This document shows positions 30,116-38,632 of a stretch of 64,000 nt of DNA, one piece after another; positions within the stretch are counted from its first letter, which is position 1, and every line of letters begins with the position of its first letter. The DNA lies in NCBI RefSeq assembly GCF_003725775.1, contig NZ_RJSG01000002.1, positions 310,001 to 374,000 of the forward strand, written 5' to 3'. The translations under genes were made by a program, and so were the position numbers. Below the pieces are notes generated by a model. The model was not told where the DNA came from and searched no databases. It saw only the letters and a program-made list of their open reading frames with translations. The stretch is from Nocardioides marmorisolisilvae (GTDB lineage: Bacteria > Actinomycetota > Actinomycetes > Propionibacteriales > Nocardioidaceae).

Positions 30116-30918
30116 TGGCCGAAGAACTCCTGGAGCGCCGGGACGGTCGCCTTGGCCCGGATCATGTGCGTCTGACCAGGCAGCGTCTCCAGGCGCCCGC
30201 CGGGGACCTGCGCGGCGATCGCGGCTTGGGAGTTGCGCATGTACTCGGGGCTCTTCCCGCCGGCGATCACCATCGTCGGCACGGCCACGTCGGAGTAGTA
30301 GCCGTCCGGCAGCGGCTTCGACTGCTGGAAGCCGACCACCATCGTCAGGTCGTAGGGGAGCGTGTGGGCGACGGCCTTGAGGTTCTTCCAGACCGGGAGC
30401 AGTGACATGACCGCGACCATCGGAGCCGGGGCGCCGACCACCTTCATGAACTTCTTCACCGCGTCGCCGCGACGGTCCTGGGCGATGAGCGCCTCGAGCT
30501 GCTGCGGCAGGTCCGCGTCGTTGGGCGCGTGGGTGTCGTCGACGATGAAGGGCGCCTCGTACGCCGCGAGGGCGCGGATCTTCACTCCCTGGCGGGCCGC
30601 CTCGAGGGCGAGCGCCGCGCCGGAGGAGGCCGAGAAGACGAAAACGTCCGGTCCGATCGCCTCGAGAACAGCGATCAGGTCCTCGACCTCGCGCTGCGGC
30701 TCGTACGCGGACTCGCCGGCGCCGCTCTCGCCGCGTCCGCGCCGGTCGTACCCGGTGACGGTGAAGGTCTTCGCGAGCTGCGGGGCGAGCTCCTTGTAGC
30801 CGCCCATCGCGCGTGAGCAGAGCGCTCCTTCGACGATGAGGACAGCCGGGCCCTGCCCGACCGACTCGTAGGCGATCTGGGTGCCGTCGGCCGACGTGGC
30901 GAACTGGGTGGTGGTCAT
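30106..30918 (-). CDS. Alpha/beta hydrolase
   Basis: 270 residues. ILIVEGALCSRAMGG-type N-terminal strand, GYDRRGRGESGAGES, the nucleophile elbow FSASSGAALALEAARQ (Ser in S-x-S-x-G) and the terminal PGQTHMIRA (catalytic His) give a complete triad pattern with an acid probably in VPTMVIAGGKSPEYM. It is a cytoplasmic hydrolase of the proline-iminopeptidase/haloalkane-like type with an unknown substrate. Its stop codon lies inside a dispersed repeat, so the 3' end may have been redefined by that insertion. It lies downstream of the ECF42 sigma gene in the same direction. Confidence 0.85.
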   Translation of the reverse strand: MTTTQFATSADGTQIAYESVGQGPAVLIVEGALCSRAMGGYKELAPQLAKTFTVTGYDRRGRGESGAGESAYEPQREVEDLIAVLEAIGPDVFVFSASSGAALALEAARQGVKIRALAAYEAPFIVDDTHAPNDADLPQQLEALIAQDRRGDAVKKFMKVVGAPAPMVAVMSLLPVWKNLKAVAHTLPYDLTMVVGFQQSKPLPDGYYSDVAVPTMVIAGGKSPEYMRNSQAAIAAQVPGGRLETLPGQTHMIRAKATVPALQEFFGHAG

Positions 30919-30940
30919 CGGTACTCCTGGGGGTAGCGGC

Positions 30941-30962
30941 GTCTCGACAAGCTCGACGACCG
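30941..30962. repeat. Family A-like dispersed repeat
   Basis: GTCTCGACAAGCTCGACGAC plus CG lies between the ECF42 sigma gene and the downstream hydrolase. It is related to GTTTCGACAGGCTCAACC by a few substitutions. Confidence 0.5.
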
Positions 30963-30992
30963 AGGCTGGTTCCTGCCCGTACGTCGAACGGC

Positions 30993-32270
30993 TCAGCCGG
31001 ACTTCGACATGGCTCGGCGACTTTCTGCAGCGCGCTTCTCCAGCAAGGTGCGCTCGCCCTCGTTGCGGGTGCGCCGCGCGGCCTCGGTGAAGGCCTCGAC
31101 CGCGTCCGCGTGCAGGCCGGCGCGGGAGAGCAGATCGCCGTGGACGCTCGGGATCAGGGGGGAGTCGCCCAGCGCGTCGGGGGCCAGGGCTTCCAGGACG
31201 GCGAGCCCGGCGCCGGCGTCGAACGCCCGTCCGTGCGCGACGGCTCGGTTCACCTCGACGACCGGTCCGGGCGCGGCCTGGGCGAGGACGTCGTACAGGA
31301 TCGCGATCTGGCGCCAGTCGGTGTCCTCGGGACGGGCCGCCTTCGCGTGCTGGGAGGCGATCGCGGCCTGGAGGTAGTACCGACCGACGGGTTTGCCGCG
31401 GGCGGCGAGCAGCTCGGCCTGCTGGAGCGCGGTCAGCCCGCGCTTGATCAGCAGCTGGTCCCAGCGGGTCCGGTCCTGGTCCTCGAGCAGCACCGGCTGG
31501 CCCGCGTCGTCGGTGCGGGCCGGGATCCGCGAGCCCTGGATCTCCAGCAGTGCCTGCAGCCCGTGCGCCTCCGGCTCCTCCGGTGCGAGGTGGGCCAGCA
31601 TCCGGGCCAGTCGCATCGCCTCGTTCGCGAGCTCGGGGCGCATCCAGTCGTCGCCGGCGGTGGCGCTGTAGCCCTCGTTGAAGATCAGGTAGATCACGGC
31701 CATCACGTCGTCGAGCCGCTTCTCGCGGTCAGCGCCGGTGGGCAGCTCGAACTCGGCCTGGACCTCGGTCAGGGTCTTCTTGGCGCGGGAGATGCGCTGG
31801 CTCATCGTGCTCTCGGCGGCGAGGAAACCGCGGGCGATCTCGGTCGTGGTCAGTCCGCCGACCATCCGCAGCGTCAACGCGGCGCGCGACTCCGGGGTCA
31901 GCGAGGGGTGGCAGCACAGGAAGATCAGCCGGAGGACGTCGTCCTCGATGTAGTCGACCTGGGCGTCGAGGTCCGGCATCGGATCCTCCTCTCCCAGGGC
32001 GTGACCGATCTCCTCGGTCTTGCGGCGCAGGGTGTCCGCACGACGGATGTGGTCGATGCCGCGGCGCTTGGCGGTGGTCATCAACCATGCGGCAGGGTTC
32101 GACGGGATGCCCTGGTCGGGCCACTGCTCGAGGGCAGCGACCAGCGCGTCCTGGGCGAGGTCCTCGGCCAGCTCCACGCTCCGGGTCATCCGGGTCAGGG
32201 CGCCGACCAGGCGTGCCGACTCCTCACGCCAGGTGGCGGTGATCGCGTCGGCAGTGGCATCGGCTGGCAC
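30993..32270 (-). CDS. ECF42-group RNA polymerase sigma factor with C-terminal TPR-like domain
   Basis: 425 residues, GTG start. Region 2 is seen in SVELAEDLAQDALVAALEQW and AWLMTTAKRRGIDHIRRADT. Region 4 is seen in LRMVGGLTTTEIARGFLAAE and STMSQRISRAKKTL. A ~230-residue helical C-terminal extension (DDVMAVIYLIFNEGYSATAG, then GRYYLQAAIASQHAKA) identifies the ECF42 group. These sigma factors lack a cognate anti-sigma, use the C-terminal extension for control, and sit beside DGPF/YCII-domain genes. Exactly such a gene lies upstream with a matching promoter. A TGTCGA-N16-CGAC site in the upstream repeat could allow autoregulation, but may be coincidence. Confidence 0.92.
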   Translation of the reverse strand: MPADATADAITATWREESARLVGALTRMTRSVELAEDLAQDALVAALEQWPDQGIPSNPAAWLMTTAKRRGIDHIRRADTLRRKTEEIGHALGEEDPMPDLDAQVDYIEDDVLRLIFLCCHPSLTPESRAALTLRMVGGLTTTEIARGFLAAESTMSQRISRAKKTLTEVQAEFELPTGADREKRLDDVMAVIYLIFNEGYSATAGDDWMRPELANEAMRLARMLAHLAPEEPEAHGLQALLEIQGSRIPARTDDAGQPVLLEDQDRTRWDQLLIKRGLTALQQAELLAARGKPVGRYYLQAAIASQHAKAARPEDTDWRQIAILYDVLAQAAPGPVVEVNRAVAHGRAFDAGAGLAVLEALAPDALGDSPLIPSVHGDLLSRAGLHADAVEAFTEAARRTRNEGERTLLEKRAAESRRAMSKSG

Positions 32271-32290
32271 GCGGCCAGCCTACGAGTCCG

Positions 32291-32340
32291 CTCGTCGAGC
32301 TTGTCGAGACGCTCACGGCATCTCGACAAGCTCGATGAAC
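32291..32340. repeat. Inverted pair of family A-like repeats
   Basis: CGAGCTTGTCGAGA and TCTCGACAAGCTCG face each other across 11 nt, giving a 14-bp hairpin between the YCII gene end and the sigma factor start. Two short direct GTCTCGACGAACAA-like units follow to about 32380. Confidence 0.6.
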
Positions 32341-32386
32341 AAGACCCGTCTCGACGAACAAATCTGTCTCGACGAACGGACCTTCG

Positions 32387-32764
32387 TCAGGCGTCGGAGG
32401 CTTCGGGAGCCTCGTCCGAGATCTGGCGCAGGGTGGCGACCATCGAGCACTCGGGCCAGTGCTTGGCGTGCAGCTCGGCGAACTCCTCCTGGCCCTTGAT
32501 GGCGTCCTCGAGGGTGTCGTACTGGAGCAGCGCCCAGCCTCCGACGACCTCCTTGGCCTCGGCGTACGGGCCGTCGACCCGGGTGTACTCACCCTTGCGG
32601 ACCACGAAGTTCACGGCGTCCTCGAGGCCGAACAGCCCGCCACCGTCGAGGAAGTGGCCCTGCTGGGCCTGCTCGCCGATGTAGACGTCCATCGCGTCGA
32701 ACAGCGCCTGCGGGGGCATGCCCTGGTCGCCGTCCATCCGTACCAATCCCATGAAACGCGGCAT
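32387..32764 (-). CDS. YCII/DGPF-domain protein (ECF42 target)
   Basis: 125 residues from ATG 32764 (AAGGAC about 10 nt upstream). PRFMGLVRMDGDQGMPPQAL, HFLDGGGLFGLEDAVNFVVR, then VDGPYAEAKEVVGGWALLQY carry the DGP-F-type signature of YCII-related proteins. This fold is a ferredoxin-like barrel with a putative active-site His/Asp. Its reaction is unknown. Such genes are the standard partners and targets of ECF42 sigma factors. The promoter at 32811-32837 fits the published ECF42 consensus, so direct activation by the adjacent sigma factor is likely. Confidence 0.9.
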   Translation of the reverse strand: MPRFMGLVRMDGDQGMPPQALFDAMDVYIGEQAQQGHFLDGGGLFGLEDAVNFVVRKGEYTRVDGPYAEAKEVVGGWALLQYDTLEDAIKGQEEFAELHAKHWPECSMVATLRQISDEAPEASDA

Positions 32765-32810
32765 CTTGATCAGTCCTTCTGCTTGAGGGGGGTTGCTCTT
32801 GTGCACGTAC

Positions 32811-32837
32811 GTCGGACGGGTCACGGCGCTTTCGACA
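32811..32837 (-). promoter_or_regulatory. ECF42-type promoter of the YCII gene
   Basis: On the minus strand TGTCGA (32837-32832) and CGAC (32814-32811) are separated by 17 nt. ECF42 promoters are described as having TGTCGA at -35 and CGA/TC at -10. The -10 element lies 46 nt upstream of the YCII start codon. Confidence 0.7.
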
Positions 32838-32906
32838 TCGACCCCGAGACTTTTTTCTGGAGTCTGTAGAGATACCTGTTCGCCGGCGCCAGGTCCAGAC
32901 CCGGGC

Positions 32907-33296
32907 TCACCCCAGCGCGCTCGGATCGTCGGGGACGTCGACCGCGTGCTCGGCCAGGTGCTCGAACGGCACGACCTCGAGCACCTTCTCGGTGGTCGAG
33001 GCCAGCACGACCGGGGCCGCCATCCCGTCGGCGTACGCCTGCTCCCAGCGCGCGGCCACCACGCACCAGCGGTCGCCGGGCACCAGGCCGGGGAACTGCC
33101 ACTCCGGGCGCGGGGTCACCAGGTCGTTGCCGACCTGCTGCTGGTGGGCCAGGAAGTCGGTGGTCATCACCGCGCAGACCCCGTGCACGCCGAAGTCCTC
33201 AGGCCCGACCGTGCAGGTGCCGTCGCGGTAGAAACCGGTGAGCGGATCGGTGCCGCACGGCTGGAGCTCGCCTCCGAGGACGTTCTTCTTGCTCAT
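32907..33296 (-). CDS. DUF2237-family protein
   Basis: 129 residues reading MSKKNVLGGELQPCGTDPLT. The sequence GGELQPCGTDPLTGFYRDG, followed by EDFGVHGVCAVMTTDFLAHQ and PGDRWCVVAARWEQAYADG, is the complete DUF2237 signature with its conserved Cys positions. Family members are small cytoplasmic proteins of unknown function, often near nucleotide or stress genes. It is transcribed divergently from the MBL-fold gene at 33408. Confidence 0.85.
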   Translation of the reverse strand: MSKKNVLGGELQPCGTDPLTGFYRDGTCTVGPEDFGVHGVCAVMTTDFLAHQQQVGNDLVTPRPEWQFPGLVPGDRWCVVAARWEQAYADGMAAPVVLASTTEKVLEVVPFEHLAEHAVDVPDDPSALG

Positions 33297-33407
33297 ACAC
33301 CGACCTTCTCAGACGGGACGGACGGTTCGGCAGTGTTCGTCCGTCGTTCGGATTCCGTTGGCGGCGCTTGCGGGGGAAAGCAACCGGTATGGGGACACAA
33401 TGGAACC

Positions 33408-34562
33408 GTGAGTCGCTTCAAGGTCCCCTTCCTGGCCACCGCCGTCGGCATGTCCGCGGCCCTGGTCTCCCCGGTCACCAACGCCACCCGTGGTCTGCGC
33501 CGCGCGATGGGCGCGATGCCGGGTGCCATCACCGGGAAGTACGACGACTCGCCCCAGTACAAGGACGGCGCCTTCCAGAACCGGCTGCCGTCCTACGTCG
33601 TCGAGGTCGGCGGCCAGGGCTCGATGGCGATCGAGTTCGCGAAGAAGGGCGACGTCGGTCGCCCGGCCGCCCCGGTACCGCTGGTCACCCCCGAGCTGCC
33701 CGCCCAGGCCGCCGACCTGGCCGCGACCTGGCTCGGCCACGCCACCGTGCTGCTGGAGATCGCCGGCAACTGGGTGCTGCTCGACCCGGTCTGGAGCGAC
33801 CGGGTCTCCCCGTCGGCGACCGTCGGCCCCAAGCGCAGCCACCCGGTGCCGATGGAGCTCGACGGGCTGCCGGAGCTCGCGGCCGTGCTGATCTCGCACG
33901 ACCACTACGACCACCTCGACACCGCGACCATCGACTGGCTGACCGAGCACCAGTCGGTCCCGTTCGTGGTGCCGCTCGGCATCGGCCAGCACCTGCGTCG
34001 CTGGAACGTCCCGGACGACCGGATCATCGAGCTCGACTGGGAGCAGTCGCACGTGCTGCCCTCGGCCGACGGCACCGACCTGACGCTGACCTGCACCGAG
34101 GCGCGGCACTTCTCCGGACGCGGCCTGACGCGCAATCACACGCTGTGGTCCTCCTGGGTCGCGGCCGCCGGCCCGGCCGAGTCGCGCAGGCGGGTGTTCT
34201 TCGGCGGCGACACCGGTTACACCCCGGCGTTCAAGGACATCGGCGCCGACCACGGCCCGTTCGACCTGACCGTGCTGCCGATCGGCGCGTACGACGCCCG
34301 CTGGGCGGACATCCACATGAACCCGCCGGAGGCGGTGCAGACCCACCTCGACGTGCGCGGCGGGATCCTGCTGCCGATCCACTGGGCGACCTTCGACCTC
34401 GCCTTCCACAGCTGGGCGGCCCCGGTCGAGTGGCTCGTCGAGGAAGCCGCGGCCAAGGGCGTCACCGTCGCACTACCGCGCCCGGGCGAACGGTTCGAAA
34501 CGGACAACATCCCCACCGCCGACTGGTGGCGCGCTTCCGCGAAGGCGATACGGGCCTCCTAG
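33408..34562 (+). CDS. MBL-fold metallohydrolase (NAPE-PLD/UlaG-like)
   Basis: 384 residues from GTG 33408. The metal-binding motif SHDHYDHLD (HxHxDH) is at about residue 165. Further ligands are in GGDTGYTPAFKDIG and the late LLPIHWATFDLAFH. An earlier strand TWLGHATVLLEIAGNWVLLD is typical of the NAPE-PLD-like branch (GHATxLI). The N-terminus (VSRFKVPFLATAVGMSAALV) is mildly hydrophobic and may anchor the protein. It is probably a Zn-dependent phosphodiesterase or lactonase with unknown substrate. A CACAAT sequence 6 nt before the GTG would fit a leaderless start. Confidence 0.85.
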   Translation: MSRFKVPFLATAVGMSAALVSPVTNATRGLRRAMGAMPGAITGKYDDSPQYKDGAFQNRLPSYVVEVGGQGSMAIEFAKKGDVGRPAAPVPLVTPELPAQAADLAATWLGHATVLLEIAGNWVLLDPVWSDRVSPSATVGPKRSHPVPMELDGLPELAAVLISHDHYDHLDTATIDWLTEHQSVPFVVPLGIGQHLRRWNVPDDRIIELDWEQSHVLPSADGTDLTLTCTEARHFSGRGLTRNHTLWSSWVAAAGPAESRRRVFFGGDTGYTPAFKDIGADHGPFDLTVLPIGAYDARWADIHMNPPEAVQTHLDVRGGILLPIHWATFDLAFHSWAAPVEWLVEEAAAKGVTVALPRPGERFETDNIPTADWWRASAKAIRAS

Positions 34563-34601
34563 ATCCCCACAACGGGGGTGGCCGCGGTCTACGGTGTCGG
34601 C

Positions 34602-35099
34602 ATGACTGATCAGACACCGCCGCCTCCGCCGCCCCCGCCGCCGGCACCTCCGGCCCCGTCGGCGCCTGAAACGCAGTACGTTCCCGCGCCGCCGGCCCCG
34701 CCGGCGTACGGCGCCCCGGTCCCGATGGGTCCGGGCCCGATCGGCAAGGTCCGTGGCACGGGCCTGTCGATCCTCCTGTTCATCGTCACCTTCGGCATCT
34801 ACGGATACGTCTGGTGGTGGAAGACCCACGACGAGATGAAGGCCCACACCGGCAACGGCCTGGGTGGCCCGCTGGCGTTCGTCATCGCGTTCATCATCGC
34901 GCCGGTGATGGCCTTCATTACCGCCGACGAGGTCGGCAAGATGTACGAGCTGCGCGGCCAGCAGAAGCCGGTCTCCGCCGTCACCGGGCTCTGGTACATC
35001 CCCGGTTGCTTCCTTCTCGGTATCGGCCTGATCGTCTGGTTCGTGAAGGTCAACGGCGCTCTGAACGAGTACTGGAAGTCGATGGGCGCTCCCGCCTGA
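34602..35099 (+). CDS. DUF4234-type membrane protein with Pro-rich N-terminus
   Basis: 165 residues from ATG 34602. The first ~40 residues are a Pro/Ala-rich tail with a run of nine prolines. Three TM helices follow: GLSILLFIVTFGIYGYVWWW, LAFVIAFIIAPVMAFITA and LWYIPGCFLLGIGLIVWFV. The motif LFIVTFGIYGYVWWWKTHDE is the DUF4234 signature, and GALNEYWKS ends the domain. The function is unknown. The -10 box TACGGT lies 6 nt before the ATG, so the transcript is leaderless. A hairpin terminator follows at 35117. Confidence 0.85.
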   Translation: MTDQTPPPPPPPPPAPPAPSAPETQYVPAPPAPPAYGAPVPMGPGPIGKVRGTGLSILLFIVTFGIYGYVWWWKTHDEMKAHTGNGLGGPLAFVIAFIIAPVMAFITADEVGKMYELRGQQKPVSAVTGLWYIPGCFLLGIGLIVWFVKVNGALNEYWKSMGAPA

Positions 35100-35116
35100 T
35101 CAACGCACGTGCACTG

Positions 35117-35143
35117 CGGCCCCGGACCGTCGGTCCGGGGCCG
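35117..35143 (+). terminator. Hairpin between the DUF4234 gene and pcrA
   Basis: CGGCCCCGGACC pairs perfectly with GGTCCGGGGCCG around a GTC loop. The TAGTCT that follows (35144-35149) could be the pcrA -10 box, 9 nt before the ATG. Confidence 0.8.
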
Positions 35144-35158
35144 TAGTCTTGCCCGGAC

Positions 35159-37603
35159 ATGAGCATGCAGTTCCCGATTCCCGGCCTCCCGTCCGTCGAG
35201 GCCGAGGAGCCCTCGCAGAAGCGACGCCGGCCGAGCCGCGACGAACTGCTGGCCGGGCTGAACGAGCCGCAGCGCCAGGCCGTGGTGCACGAGGGCGCCC
35301 CCTTGCTCGTCGTCGCCGGTGCTGGCTCGGGCAAGACCCGGGTGCTGACCCGGCGGATCGCCTGGTTGATCTCCGAGCGCGGTGCGCACCCGGGTTCGAT
35401 CCTGGCGATCACCTTCACCAACAAGGCCGCGGCCGAGATGCGTGAGCGGGTCGAGGAGCTGGTCGGTGGCCGTGCCCGGATCATGTGGGTCAGCACCTTC
35501 CACTCCGCCTGCGTCCGGATCCTGCGCAAGGAGTCGGCCAACCTCGGGTTCAAGTCGAACTTCACGATCTACGACGCGGCCGATTCCAAGCGGCTGATGA
35601 CCCTGGTCTGCCGCGACCTCGACCTGGACGTGAAGCGCTTCCAGCCGCGGGCCATCCTGAACTGGGTCTCGAACGCGAAGAACGAGCTCCAGGACCACGA
35701 GGAAGCAGCGAAGGACGCCCGCAACACCCAGGAGGAGACGTACGCCGAGGCGTACCGGATCTACCAGGAGCGGCTGCGCCAGGCGAACGCGCTGGACTTC
35801 GACGACCTGCTGATGATGACCGTGCACCTGTTCCGGGCGTTCCCCGAGGTACGGGAGAACTGGCGGCGACGGTTCCGGCACGTGCTGGTCGACGAGTACC
35901 AGGACACCAACCACGCCCAGTACGCGCTGATCCACGAGCTCTGCGCCGACAGCATGGAAGAGCTCACCACCGCCGAGAGCGGCGCCGAGCGGGTGCCGCC
36001 GGCGGAGCTGATGGTGGTCGGTGACGCGGACCAGTCGATCTACGCGTTCCGCGGCGCGAACATCCGCAACATCATGGACTTCGAGCAGGACTTCCCGAAC
36101 GCGGAGACCGTGCTGCTCGAGCAGAACTACCGCTCGACGCAGACGATCCTGACCGCGGCGAACTCGGTGATCGGGCACAACGAGGGCCGCAAGCCGAAGA
36201 AGCTGTGGAGCGACGCCGGCGACGGGGCCAAGATCACCGGGTACGTCGGGGATGACGAGCGCGACGAGGCGCGGTTCGTCGCCGAGGAGATCGACCGGCT
36301 CTCCGACGAGGGCAAGGCGCGTGCCAAGGACGTGGCGGTCTTCTACCGGACCAACGCGCAGTCCCGGGTGTTCGAGGAGGTGTTCATCCGGGTCGGGATG
36401 CCCTACAAGGTCGTCGGCGGTGTCCGCTTCTACGAGCGTCGTGAGGTCAAGGACGCGCTGGCTTACCTGCGCACCATCGCGAACCCGGCGGACCTGGTCT
36501 CGCTGCGCCGGATCCTGAACGTGCCCAAGCGCGGCATTGGCGAGCGGGCCGAGGCCTGCATCGACGCCTACGCCACCCGCGAGCGGATCACCTTCTGGGA
36601 GGGCCTGCAGCAGGCGGACCAGGCACCGGGCATCGCGACCCGGTCGCTGACGATGATCAGGTCGTTCGTCGAGCTGATCGAGCAGCTGCAGTCGATGGTG
36701 GTCGCGGGGGAGCGGGTCGACGTGATCCTCGAGCAGACCCTGACCCGCAGCGGCTATCTCAAGGAGCTCGAGGAGTCCGACGACCCGCAGGACGAGACCC
36801 GGGTGGAGAACCTCGCCGAGCTCGTCGCGGTGGCCCGCGAGTTCGCCGAGGACCCCCAGGTCGGGCCGAGCGCCGACCCGGCCGACGAGCCGGACCCGGA
36901 CGCGCCGCCGCCGGGGCTGACCGACTTCCTGGAGCGGGTCGCGCTGGTCGCCGACTCCGACCAGATCCCCGACGTCCCCGAGGGCGAAGACGCCCCGGGC
37001 GTGGTCACGATGATGACCCTGCACACGGCCAAGGGTCTGGAGTTCCCGATCGTCTTCCTCACCGGTCTGGAGGACGGCGTCTTCCCGCACATGCGCTCGC
37101 TGGGGGACAAACCCGAGCTGGAGGAGGAGCGCCGGCTCGCGTACGTCGGCCTGACGCGGGCACGCGAGCGGCTCTACATCTCCCGGGCGATCGTCCGCTC
37201 GGCCTGGGGCGCCCCCGCGCACAACCCGGCGTCGCGCTTCATCGACGAGCTCCCGGTCGACCTGGTCGACTGGAAGCGCACGGCCGCCGAGCAGACCAGC
37301 TGGACCCGTCAGGACCTGGGCGGCTCCAGCTACGGCGGCGGCTCGCTGACCGGCCGCGGGCGCCAGCAGATGGCCTCGCGCTTCAGCTCGGCCTCCGCGA
37401 GCGCCGACGCGTCCAAGAAGGCGATGGCGGGGCGCGACGTCCCGTCGCTCGACCCGGGCGACCGGGTGCAGCACGACTCGTTCGGCCTCGGCACCGTGAT
37501 CAGCGTCGAGGGTGCGGCCGAGAAGGCGGTGGCCTCGATCGACTTCGGGTCCGAGGGCGTGAAGCGGTTGCTGCTGCGGTACGCGCCGGTCGAGAAGCTC
37601 TAG
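35159..37603 (+). CDS. pcrA: UvrD/PcrA-type ATP-dependent DNA helicase
   Basis: 814 residues. It shows SF1A helicase motifs in order: Q motif LNEPQRQAV, I VVAGAGSGKTRVLTRRI, Ia LAITFTNKAAAEMR, II VLVDEYQDTNHAQY, III VVGDADQSIYAFRGA, IV EQNYRSTQTIL, V MTLHTAKGLEFPIVFLTG, VI EERRLAYVGLTRARERLYIS. A C-terminal Tudor-like RNA polymerase interaction region (DRVQHDSFGLGTVISVEG) is present, as in PcrA. It unwinds DNA 3'-5' in nucleotide excision repair, replication restart and removal of stalled polymerase. The start could also be the ATG at 35165. Confidence 0.95.
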   Translation: MSMQFPIPGLPSVEAEEPSQKRRRPSRDELLAGLNEPQRQAVVHEGAPLLVVAGAGSGKTRVLTRRIAWLISERGAHPGSILAITFTNKAAAEMRERVEELVGGRARIMWVSTFHSACVRILRKESANLGFKSNFTIYDAADSKRLMTLVCRDLDLDVKRFQPRAILNWVSNAKNELQDHEEAAKDARNTQEETYAEAYRIYQERLRQANALDFDDLLMMTVHLFRAFPEVRENWRRRFRHVLVDEYQDTNHAQYALIHELCADSMEELTTAESGAERVPPAELMVVGDADQSIYAFRGANIRNIMDFEQDFPNAETVLLEQNYRSTQTILTAANSVIGHNEGRKPKKLWSDAGDGAKITGYVGDDERDEARFVAEEIDRLSDEGKARAKDVAVFYRTNAQSRVFEEVFIRVGMPYKVVGGVRFYERREVKDALAYLRTIANPADLVSLRRILNVPKRGIGERAEACIDAYATRERITFWEGLQQADQAPGIATRSLTMIRSFVELIEQLQSMVVAGERVDVILEQTLTRSGYLKELEESDDPQDETRVENLAELVAVAREFAEDPQVGPSADPADEPDPDAPPPGLTDFLERVALVADSDQIPDVPEGEDAPGVVTMMTLHTAKGLEFPIVFLTGLEDGVFPHMRSLGDKPELEEERRLAYVGLTRARERLYISRAIVRSAWGAPAHNPASRFIDELPVDLVDWKRTAAEQTSWTRQDLGGSSYGGGSLTGRGRQQMASRFSSASASADASKKAMAGRDVPSLDPGDRVQHDSFGLGTVISVEGAAEKAVASIDFGSEGVKRLLLRYAPVEKL

Positions 37604-37609
37604 CGTCTC

Positions 37610-38254
37610 TCAGCCGTTGAGGTAGACGAGGACCGCGAGCACCCGACGGTGACCGTCCTCGGCCTGCGGCAGGTCGAGCTTGCGGAAGATGGTCCGCACA
37701 TGGCTCTCGATGGTGCGCGTGCTGAGGAACAGCCGGTCGCAGATCCCCTGGTTGGAGCGGCCCTCGGCCATCAGCGCCAGGATGTCCCGCTCGCGGTCGG
37801 AGAGCCGGTCGAGCAACGAGCCCTCGGCCGACCGCCCGACCAGGACGTTGACCACCTCGGGATCCACCACCGAGCCGCCCTCGGCCACCTGCCGGATCGA
37901 GGCGATGAAGGTGTCCAGGTCCGCGACCCGGTCCTTGAGCAGGTAGCCGCGGCCGGCGCCGCCGTCCTTGAGCAGCCGCACCGCGTACGCCGACTCGATG
38001 TACTGCGAGAGCACCACGACACCGATGCCGGGGTGGCGCTCGCCGATCTCCTGGGCGGCCAGGAGTCCCTCGTCGGTGTGGGTCGGAGGCATCCGGATGT
38101 CGACGACGGCGACGTCGGGCTCGTGCGCGGCGACCAGGGTCAGCAGGTCCTCGGCGTTGCTGGCCTGCCCGACGGTCTCGATGTCGTACTCGGTGAGGAG
38201 TCGGACCAGGCCCTCGCGGAACAGCACCGAGTCATCGGCCACGACCGCGCGCAC
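37610..38254 (-). CDS. NarL/LuxR-family response regulator
   Basis: 214 residues, GTG start. The receiver has ADDSVLFREGLVRLL, the phospho-acceptor in VAVVDIRMPPTHTDEGL and the switch Lys in YLLKDRVADLDTF. The output HTH is LSDRERDILALMAEGRSNQG then LFLSTRTIESHVRTIFRKLD. It forms a pair with the stand-alone receiver gene 3 nt upstream and is convergent with pcrA (6 nt gap, no terminator room). The receiver is clearly related to the C-terminal receiver of the cyclase fusion at 38817 (IRMPPTHTDEGL versus VRMPPTNTTEGL), so the two may compete for the same kinase. Confidence 0.9.
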   Translation of the reverse strand: MRAVVADDSVLFREGLVRLLTEYDIETVGQASNAEDLLTLVAAHEPDVAVVDIRMPPTHTDEGLLAAQEIGERHPGIGVVVLSQYIESAYAVRLLKDGGAGRGYLLKDRVADLDTFIASIRQVAEGGSVVDPEVVNVLVGRSAEGSLLDRLSDRERDILALMAEGRSNQGICDRLFLSTRTIESHVRTIFRKLDLPQAEDGHRRVLAVLVYLNG

Positions 38255-38257
38255 TGC

Positions 38258-38632
38258 TCACCCGAGCTTCGCGGTCAGCGCGTCCAGAGCTTCTCCGGAA
38301 AGCTCGAACTTCGGCACGAACCCGAGGACGTGGGCGTCCTGGAGCCGCGACCCGTAGTCGGCGGCGTCCCGGCTGGAGGTGAGGATGACCGCGGGCGCGT
38401 CCGCGAGTGCGTGGAGTCGCTCGGCGACCTCGAACCCGTCGATCCCGGGAAGCTGCACGTCGAGCAGCACCAGGTCGGGGTGCAGGCGCTGGACGTCCTC
38501 GATGGCGGACTCGCCGTCCTCGCTCTCGCCCCGCACATCGAAGCCGTCGGCGCTCAGCACCGACCGGGCGAACCGGCGGAACTGGGCGTGATCGTCGACG
38601 ATCAGCAGACTGCGCCCGGGATTTCCGTTCAT
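38258..38632 (-). CDS. Stand-alone receiver-domain protein
   Basis: 124 residues, all receiver domain: LLIVDDHAQFRRFARSVLSA, phospho-acceptor in LVLLDVQLPGIDGFEVAERL, VILTSSRDAADYG, and a terminal Lys in LGFVPKFELSG. No output domain. Single-domain receivers act as phosphate shuttles or sinks, or bind partner proteins. It lies 3 nt upstream of the NarL-type regulator and is transcribed away from the cyclase-receiver/histidine kinase pair, so all four proteins probably work in one network. Confidence 0.85.
   Translation of the reverse strand: MNGNPGRSLLIVDDHAQFRRFARSVLSADGFDVRGESEDGESAIEDVQRLHPDLVLLDVQLPGIDGFEVAERLHALADAPAVILTSSRDAADYGSRLQDAHVLGFVPKFELSGEALDALTAKLG

Noticed and set aside
34799-37474. 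An 891-codon open frame opposite pcrA
   Set aside because: pcrA has all helicase motifs on the other strand; the antisense frame is compositional.
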